Shown: in pieces, positions 7,057 through 11,910 of the stretch
Position numbering within the stretch: the first letter of the stretch is position 1
How the letters are laid out: each line of letters opens with the position of its first letter
Source of the DNA: CAZDYP01 sp964509505
GTDB taxonomy: Bacteria > Chloroflexota > Anaerolineae > JACRMK01
DNA length: 11,910 nucleotides
Reading direction: 5' to 3'
Assembly: GCA_964509505.1 (NCBI GenBank)
Contig: CAZDYP010000166.1
Span: 1 to 11,910 of the forward strand
Made by a program: the position numbers and the translations under genes
The notes under the pieces: model-generated
The model's database searches: none
Seen by the model: only the letters and a program-made list of their open reading frames with translations
Told to the model about the DNA's origin: nothing

Positions 7057-7956
7057 ATGTCTGAGCTGATCGGCGCCATCGTCGGCAACCGCTATCGTCT
7101 GTCCGCGCCATGGACGCACGCGGACGTTTATCGCGCGCGCGATTTGCAGCTAGAGCGCAACGTCGCCATCACCATTGCGCGCACATACGACGAAACGCGT
7201 GCGACGCCAGCGTTGTTTGAGGTGCGACAAACAGCGCAGCTCGCCGCGCGTCTCAGCCATCCCAACATCTTGGAGGTGTTGGACTTCGGACAAGAGGGTG
7301 AGCTATGCTATCTGGTGACGCCGCTCGCGGAGGGCGGCTCGTTGCGCGACCGACTCAGCGGCAAGCCGCTGCCACTCGACGCCGTCACGCGCATCTTGCA
7401 GCCGCTGACCGATGCGTTGAGCTGGGCGCACAGTCGCCAACCGAGCATCGTTCATGGCAACCTCACGCCCGACCACATCTTGTTCACGCAAGATGAGCGC
7501 ATGCTGTTGAGCGGCGTCGGTTCTATGGGCAATGCCTCGTCATCCCCTTTAGGGGACATAACTGCGCTGACAACAGCGCCCGAATATCTATCGCCTGAAC
7601 AAGCCGACGGCGCACTGGCGGACGCGCACAGCGACATCTACGCGCTGGGCATCATCCTTTACGAATTGTTGGATGGGGCTGCGCCGTTTCGCGGCGCAAG
7701 CCCAGCACAGACGTTTGAATTGCATCGTCACGCGCCGCTGCCGCCCCTCAGTCAACGCAACCCCGCCGTCACTCAGCAGGTTGAATGGATCATCGCTCGC
7801 GCGCTAGCCAAGCGACCCGCCGACCGTTTCGCCAGCGTAAGCGAACTGTGGGCGCATTGGCAAGCTGCTGTCGCCACGCATCCCTCGACGTTCTTGCCCG
7901 TGCCGACTGCCTCAGTATTGCCCGTCCCAGCCTCCCCAACGTCTCCGATAGCTTAA
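7057..7956 (+). CDS. Pseudokinase, catalytic residues lost
   Basis: A 299-residue protein with the whole length of a Hanks-type kinase domain but without its chemistry. Relative to the active kinase: the glycine loop is gone (SAPWTHADVY), the VAIK Lys is T39 (VAIT), HRD is H133-G-N135, the LKPxN stretch is LTPDH, and DFG is G153-V-G. Fold-keeping motifs remain: APEYLSPEQ, DIYALGIILYELL and PADRFAS. The chain ends in a Pro/Thr/Ser-rich tail with no membrane helix. ATG 7057 is preferred because GAGG (7048-7051) lies 5 bases upstream; the in-frame GTG at 7051 is too close to it. The TAA at 7954 is followed in the same frame, six codons on, by the membrane/TPR half. In both neighbouring receptors these halves form one protein, so this may be a split gene. 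It probably binds or regulates the active kinase allosterically, if expressed. Confidence 0.87.
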   Translation: MSELIGAIVGNRYRLSAPWTHADVYRARDLQLERNVAITIARTYDETRATPALFEVRQTAQLAARLSHPNILEVLDFGQEGELCYLVTPLAEGGSLRDRLSGKPLPLDAVTRILQPLTDALSWAHSRQPSIVHGNLTPDHILFTQDERMLLSGVGSMGNASSSPLGDITALTTAPEYLSPEQADGALADAHSDIYALGIILYELLDGAAPFRGASPAQTFELHRHAPLPPLSQRNPAVTQQVEWIIARALAKRPADRFASVSELWAHWQAAVATHPSTFLPVPTASVLPVPASPTSPIA

Positions 7957-7974
7957 CCCTTCAACTATCCGGCG

Positions 7975-9501
7975 ATGCAACAGCCCATTTATCCGACAAC
8001 GCGCTCGTTCAAATGGGTCTGGCTCCCCGTTGCAGCGTCGCTCGGGGTGTTTGTGTTGATGGTGGGGCTTGGGTTGTGGCTGCGCCGTCCGTTGTCACCG
8101 TCCGTAGTCGCCGTGCCCACTCCCACGCTCTCGCCGCAAGTCGAGATCGCCTATCAGCAAGGCATCATCTATCTGAACGATGGCAAGCCCGAATTGGCGC
8201 TCATCGAGTTTGAGAAAATGCTGGTACCCGCGCCAAACTACAAAGATACTGTCGTGCGACGCCAAGAAGCGCGCCGCCAAAGCGAAGCGAAAGAAGAAGA
8301 GCGGAAGGCTCAACAAGACTTGAAAATTGGCAAGTTTTGTGAGGCCGCCGACCGCCTGCAAAAACTGCGCTATGAGCCTAGCGTGAATCAGACGCTGGTC
8401 GTTGACGATCTGTTCAAAGCCTATCGAGAGTGTAGCCGCTTGCGTCTGGCTCAAAATGATGTGAAGAGCGCGCTGAGCCAAATGGACAACGCGCTGTCAC
8501 TGCCCAATCGCAGCGAGGACGCCGAAGCGCGCGCGCAGAAAAAACTGCTGGAGGATTATCAGGGCAGTCTCGTGGCGTTCAAAGCGGGACAGTGGGATGA
8601 AACTATCACAAACTTGGAGCCGTTGATCGAGCAACTGCCTTCGCTAGCGCGGGAAACATTAGCGCAGGCTTATCTGAATCGTGGACGGCAAACACGGGCG
8701 GGCGGCGCGCTTGAGCATTACGAACAAGCCATCGCCGATTTGGAGCGCGCCGAAGCCTATTGGCCCGCGCACGTCGAAATCAAAACTGAACTGGGCGAGT
8801 CGCGCGCCGCTTTGTTCAAACTGTACGTCGGTGAAGCTAGACAGCTGCTGGCGGCCGGCGAGTGTGCGACGATGGGACGTGTGCGAGAGATGTTGGACAA
8901 GGCCAAGACGTTGAACCCGATTGCGCCTGAGCTCGCAGAATTGGAAGCCCCCCTGGAAAAATTGGGCGGCGTCACCGTGGTCGAGGTGGCGAACTCGCGC
9001 CGCGATTTCAGCGGCACGCAAGGTGGGCGTGGTTGGTCGTATCTCGTGGTGGGCGGCGCGGGGCAGATTCAGCCGATCAACTTTTGGGACGAAGCCACGC
9101 AAGAGTGGTACACGTTTCATCGCTGGGTGCGGATCGGCGCGAGCGACGCGCACCCCGGCTATCAGCCCGCCTCCAACAGCAGCGATGTCATCCGCCGCTG
9201 GCGCAGCAGTGTGAATGGGCGGGTGCGGATTTACGTGACCGCCTACAAACTCGACACGGGCACCCCAACCACTTTCGGCGATGGCGTGGTTGTCTATATA
9301 AAACATCGCGGTACGAGCATCTGGTCAGGATATATCGCGCCACGCAATGCCGTTGGGGTGCGTGGCTGGTTGGCCGTGACGCGCGATGTGGCAGTGGGCG
9401 ACAATTTGGACTTTGGCCTTGCGCCCTTCCGCGATGCGAGTCACGATCACACGCTCTTTGAAATCAGCATTCGTTGGGAAAAGCCGGGCTGCGCGGGCTA
9501 A
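7975..9501 (+). CDS. Membrane-anchored TPR protein with C-terminal beta-sandwich; likely split-off receptor half
   Basis: A 508-residue protein with one membrane helix (about 13-37, FKWVWLPVAASLGVFVLMVG), a short Pro/Thr stalk and TPR-like helical repeats from ~55 to ~325. The C-terminal beta-rich domain (about 333-508) contains GDGVVVYIKHRG, GYIAPRN and VAVGDNLDFGLAPF, like carbohydrate-binding-type beta-sandwiches whose family I cannot name. The helix is close to the N-terminus, so the rest should lie outside the cell. No ribosome binding site precedes ATG 7975. The frame is open back to the TAA at 7954-7956, and codons 7957-7974 (PFNYPA) look like ordinary linker. It therefore fits as the second half of a kinase-TM-TPR receptor interrupted by one nonsense codon. 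Independent translation by re-initiation is the alternative. It has four cysteines, all on the outer side. Confidence 0.8.
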   Translation: MQQPIYPTTRSFKWVWLPVAASLGVFVLMVGLGLWLRRPLSPSVVAVPTPTLSPQVEIAYQQGIIYLNDGKPELALIEFEKMLVPAPNYKDTVVRRQEARRQSEAKEEERKAQQDLKIGKFCEAADRLQKLRYEPSVNQTLVVDDLFKAYRECSRLRLAQNDVKSALSQMDNALSLPNRSEDAEARAQKKLLEDYQGSLVAFKAGQWDETITNLEPLIEQLPSLARETLAQAYLNRGRQTRAGGALEHYEQAIADLERAEAYWPAHVEIKTELGESRAALFKLYVGEARQLLAAGECATMGRVREMLDKAKTLNPIAPELAELEAPLEKLGGVTVVEVANSRRDFSGTQGGRGWSYLVVGGAGQIQPINFWDEATQEWYTFHRWVRIGASDAHPGYQPASNSSDVIRRWRSSVNGRVRIYVTAYKLDTGTPTTFGDGVVVYIKHRGTSIWSGYIAPRNAVGVRGWLAVTRDVAVGDNLDFGLAPFRDASHDHTLFEISIRWEKPGCAG

Positions 9502-9502
9502 G

Positions 9503-9611
9503 GGTTCGTTAAAGAATAACTTCCCGACCTGCTCACGCTGGATTTGTAATCCAGCGGACTGACGGCGGATTACAAATCCGCCTTGAGCAGAAGTTGTTCT
9601 TTTTTGGAACC
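9503..9611. mobile_element. MITE/REP-like nested inverted repeat, 109 bp
   Basis: The ends GGTTC (9503-9507) and GAACC (9607-9611) are inverted. Inside them, AAAGAATAACTTC (9511-9523) pairs with GAAGTTGTTCTTT (9590-9602), and CTGCTCA (9529-9535) with TGAGCAG (9584-9590). GATTTGTAATCC (9541-9552) is inverted against GGATTACAAATC (9567-9578), and each also forms its own small hairpin (9539-9555; 9564-9582). There is no coding capacity. It starts 2 bp after a stop codon and ends with a T-run (9600-9605), so it could also end or stabilise the upstream transcript. The architecture suggests a non-autonomous mobile repeat; no clear target-site duplication is seen. Confidence 0.7.
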
Positions 9612-9663
9612 TAAGTAAGCAACTCTTGGGGTCCGTGAATGTCGAAGCGCCACTTTTAATTTT

Positions 9664-9692
9664 ATTCGCGTAGATTCGCGTGATTTGTGGAG
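9664..9692 (+). repeat. Degenerate short tandem repeat reaching the ribosome binding site
   Basis: Three units of 9-10 bp follow one another: ATTCGCGTAG (9664-9673), ATTCGCGTG (9674-9682) and ATTTGTGGAG (9683-9692). The last unit contains the GGAG ribosome binding site (9689-9692) of the following gene. I recall similar 'ATTCGTGTA-ATTCGTGG' strings between genes in other bacteria. Confidence 0.6.
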
Positions 9693-9697
9693 CCAAT

Positions 9698-11737
9698 ATG
9701 CGAACTCTCACTGTTGGTCAAACTGTTGGGCCATACCAAATCTTGGGCACGCTGGGTCGTGGGCGCGTGACGGTCAGTTATCTCGCAGAACAGCCGAGCC
9801 TCGCGCGCAAGGTCGTCATCAAATTGCTTGAGCGTCCAGCCAACGATCCACAATTCACGACACGGTTTATGCAGGCGGTGCGCTCTGCCGCGCAGCTCAA
9901 CCATCCTAGTCTCGTGCCTATCTACGAAATGCAAGTGTTGGACGATGCGCTGATGCTCGTCGAGAAATACATCGAGGGTGGCTCCTTAAGTGACCGTCTT
10001 AGCCAGCCTGTGCTGCCGAGCGAGCTGGAGCAGCTGCTCAACACACTGGCGCAGACGATTGACGAGCTCCACGCGCGCGCCCTCACGCATGGCGGTCTCA
10101 CGCCCAACAACATTTTGCTTGGCGCGCATGGACAGCCGTTGTTGGATGATTGGGCGATAGCGCGCCTGTTGGACGCCACGCCCCACGCAAGCGCACGCGC
10201 CGATCCGTTCGTGGCGTACGTTGCGCCAGAGCAACGCGTCGGCCAGTCCGCCACACCTGCCGCCGATATGTATGCGTTGGGTGTGCTGACCGAACAGCTC
10301 GCATCGGGACGCGCGCTCGTCGGGGCGCATGAGTCGTCGCCAGCTATCAAGCTGCTGTCATCAGACGCTCAGAAAATCTTGCGCGCCGTCTTATCTCCAC
10401 AGCCATCCCAGCGACCTTCCTCGGCGGTGGCATTAGCGCAAGCCGTATTGCGCTCACCGCAAGCTGTCGCCGATCAACTCCCTCCGCCGCGCGGCGCAAG
10501 CCTCGCGCAAACCGTGTTGAACCAAATTCAGCAGGGGCCGCCCATCGTCAAATGGGCATTGGGCGGGGCGATGGTTGTGATTGCGTTGGTATTGGGCATC
10601 GTGGCCGCCAACTGGCTTAGTCCCGCGCCTGCGCCCAGCGCCACCGTGTCCGCACCCGATACGAGCTGCAAACAGTTCACGCCGCTCAAGCTGACGCAAG
10701 GCGAACAGTACGCGCGCATTGGCAAACTGACGGAGGCGCGGCAGGCGTATCAAGAGGTGGTCACCTGTGAGCCAAATCACGAGCGAGCGGTGAGTGGGCT
10801 GAAGTATCTTGACGATCTCGAAAAATTGCCCGGCTGGTTCGCCGCTTGCACAGCGGCATTGGATAAGCAGGACTACGAGACCGCCATCAAGGAATGTACG
10901 CGCGTGCAGAATGTGAATGCGGCGCAGCCAGGGCTGGGCGAAAAACTGTATAACGCCTACATGGGGCAAGGGCGCAAGTCGGTCAGCAGCGCAAAAGTCG
11001 CAGCAGCAGTGCCTGCCTTCGAGGCCGCGCTGAAATTGCGCCCCAACGACGCCGCGGCCTCGTTGGAGTTGCAACGGGCGAACTTGTTTGTGAGCGGCTT
11101 ATCTGCGTACGACAGCAAACGCTGGAAGGAGGCCATCGCCAAGTTTAGCGAACTCTACACGGCCAAGCCCGACTATCAGCCTAACCTGCCTGCGTTGTTG
11201 TTCAACAGCGACTATCAGGCCGCCGACGAGGTGTGGCAACTACGCAAATGCGCTGGCGTCGCCGAAGCGATTAGCCTGCTTGAGCCAGCGACCAAGCTCA
11301 AGAGGATTGATGTTGGCGCAGCAGAGAACAAATTGAACGAGATGCGCGAAGCGTGCGCCACGCCAACGCCTGAGCCAACCGCTACACCCACGCGCCCTCC
11401 GCCGACGTCCACACCCGTGCGCTATTGTTTTGTGGCGGAGGTCGTCGGGCAAGCGGACCGGCCCGGCGGGGTGATCCACATCGAGGGCCGCGTGATTGAC
11501 CGCAACGGGCGTGGCATTGCGGGCATGGTCGTCGCGGTGAGGCCGAAAGCGGGTGGCCCGACGGTCTATGCCCAGAGCGCGCCGCCCAACGGCAATTACA
11601 ACTATCATGGGCTACAGGGCGCGGCAGAATGGCTCATCACCCTGCGCGACTTTGAAGCACGCGAGACACTGGTCACGTTCACCAAGGAGGGCATGGTAGT
11701 GCTGGTGAATGTCACAGAGAAGCCGTGCCCGAGATAG
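9698..11737 (+). CDS. Receptor pseudokinase with TPR and carboxypeptidase-regulatory-like outer domain
   Basis: A 679-residue protein on the plan of the active kinase. The kinase-like domain (about 13-265) keeps a partial glycine loop (G20-R-G-R-V) and the VAIK Lys (K42, VVIK). It lacks the helix-C Glu (A60), and HRD is H131-G-G133, so the catalytic Asp is gone; DFG is D151-W-A153. LTPNN keeps the metal-binding Asn region, and AADMYALG and YVAPEQ keep the fold. It may bind ATP but should not phosphorylate. The membrane helix is at about 284-308. TPR-like repeats fill ~330-560, a TPTPEPTATPTRPPP stalk follows, and a CarboxypepD-regulatory-like beta domain (about 578-679, VIHIEGRVIDRNGRGIAGMV) ends the protein. 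All eight cysteines lie outside the membrane, none in the kinase part. ATG 9698 is chosen because GGAG (9689-9692) lies 5 bases upstream; the GTG at 9680 has no site. A palindromic terminator follows. Confidence 0.9.
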   Translation: MRTLTVGQTVGPYQILGTLGRGRVTVSYLAEQPSLARKVVIKLLERPANDPQFTTRFMQAVRSAAQLNHPSLVPIYEMQVLDDALMLVEKYIEGGSLSDRLSQPVLPSELEQLLNTLAQTIDELHARALTHGGLTPNNILLGAHGQPLLDDWAIARLLDATPHASARADPFVAYVAPEQRVGQSATPAADMYALGVLTEQLASGRALVGAHESSPAIKLLSSDAQKILRAVLSPQPSQRPSSAVALAQAVLRSPQAVADQLPPPRGASLAQTVLNQIQQGPPIVKWALGGAMVVIALVLGIVAANWLSPAPAPSATVSAPDTSCKQFTPLKLTQGEQYARIGKLTEARQAYQEVVTCEPNHERAVSGLKYLDDLEKLPGWFAACTAALDKQDYETAIKECTRVQNVNAAQPGLGEKLYNAYMGQGRKSVSSAKVAAAVPAFEAALKLRPNDAAASLELQRANLFVSGLSAYDSKRWKEAIAKFSELYTAKPDYQPNLPALLFNSDYQAADEVWQLRKCAGVAEAISLLEPATKLKRIDVGAAENKLNEMREACATPTPEPTATPTRPPPTSTPVRYCFVAEVVGQADRPGGVIHIEGRVIDRNGRGIAGMVVAVRPKAGGPTVYAQSAPPNGNYNYHGLQGAAEWLITLRDFEARETLVTFTKEGMVVLVNVTEKPCPR

Positions 11738-11773
11738 AAGGTGCTTGTAGATTTACGAGAGTGCACTAAGCAT

Positions 11774-11825
11774 AAAGACCTTGCGGGTGTGAAACGTGCA
11801 CGTTTCACGCCCGCAAGGTCTTTTT
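11774..11825. terminator. Intrinsic terminator, 25-bp-arm palindrome
   Basis: Bases 11774-11798 pair with 11799-11823 with one G-T wobble (AAAGACCTTGCGGGTG.. / ..CGCCCGCAAGGTCTTT). The plus strand continues in TTTTT (11821-11825). It ends the kinase cluster 37 bp after the last stop and lies right beside the stop of the convergent gene, so it may serve both directions. The arms are much longer than a minimal terminator needs, suggesting a repeat family with terminator use. Confidence 0.85.
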
Positions 11826-11910
11826 CATTCAATCGGCGTCCGCTTCCCCAACTCCGGCTCTGGATGCCACACCGTAATCAGAGTCGGAATATCATCCATT
11901 AGGGCACAAG
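11825..11910 (-). CDS. 3' end of an unidentified convergent gene, truncated by window edge
   Basis: The minus strand is open from the right edge to a TGA at 11825-11827, giving about 27 residues ending DDIPTLITVWHPEPELGKRTPIE. The composition is protein-like, and the stop abuts the terminator palindrome as expected for a convergent gene end. It is too short to name. An internal ATG exists, but the frame continues past it to the edge, so the start is unknown. Confidence 0.5.
   Translation of the reverse strand, partial: CALMDDIPTLITVWHPEPELGKRTPIE

Noticed and set aside
9626..9660. Possible promoter (TTGGGG with TTTAAT) before the last receptor
   Set aside because: The spacing between the boxes is about 23 bp, too long for a sigma-70 promoter.
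10454..11074. 206-codon minus-strand open frame (also 8659-9306 and 6226-6768)
   Set aside because: Each is antisense to well-supported receptor genes; long antisense frames are common in GC-rich coding DNA.
1..11910. CRISPR array, tRNA, rRNA or riboswitch
   Set aside because: No regularly spaced repeats, cloverleaf or known aptamer core was seen on either strand.

Overview
The window looks like chromosomal DNA from a member of the Chloroflexota (Anaerolineae-like) or a similar high-GC environmental bacterium. This is inferred from three things: several Hanks-type kinase-like receptors with Pro/Thr-rich stalks after one membrane helix, a YLPLV-type motif in a secreted protein, and several hairpin-type intergenic repeats. 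No rRNA, tRNA or taxonomic marker is present, so the assignment is tentative.

Left part (1-3760): the 3' part of a plus-strand gene for a secreted multi-domain beta-rich protein runs in from the left edge. It converges on a compact minus-strand operon of three genes: a P-loop ATPase fused to a PD-(D/E)XK nuclease-like domain, a small protein with a ribbon-helix-helix-like N-terminus, and an HNH endonuclease. The genes are 1 bp apart and then overlap by 4 bp. The operon has a clear extended -10 box and a strong ribosome binding site. The ATPase appears to lack, in frame, about 100-130 residues between its two domains compared with relatives as I remember them.

Right part (3869-11737): a plus-strand cluster built on one plan, with a cytoplasmic kinase or kinase-like domain, one membrane helix, a Pro/Thr-rich stalk and an outer sensor part. 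Only the first protein has a full set of kinase catalytic residues. The second, joined to it by an ATGA overlap, keeps only a scrap of the kinase N-lobe and carries an outer TlpA/ResA-type thioredoxin domain with a WCNPC active site. The third is a pseudokinase that has lost the catalytic Lys, Asp and DFG. It is cut off from its membrane/TPR/beta-sandwich half by a single in-frame TAA. The fourth is a TPR receptor pseudokinase (HRD changed to HGG) ending in a carboxypeptidase-regulatory-like beta domain. The outer parts of the three sensors hold 2, 4 and 8 cysteines, which fits a link to the co-encoded thioredoxin. My best hypothesis for an undescribed system is one active kinase serving a set of divergent pseudokinase co-receptors plus an extracytoplasmic redox partner.

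Non-coding DNA: a palindromic 'TGTCAT...GTGACA' type repeat (6955-7030), a 109-bp MITE-like nested inverted repeat (9503-9611), a degenerate tandem repeat reaching the ribosome binding site of the last receptor (9664-9692), and a 50-bp palindromic terminator (11774-11825). The terminator abuts the 3' end of a convergent gene running off the right edge.
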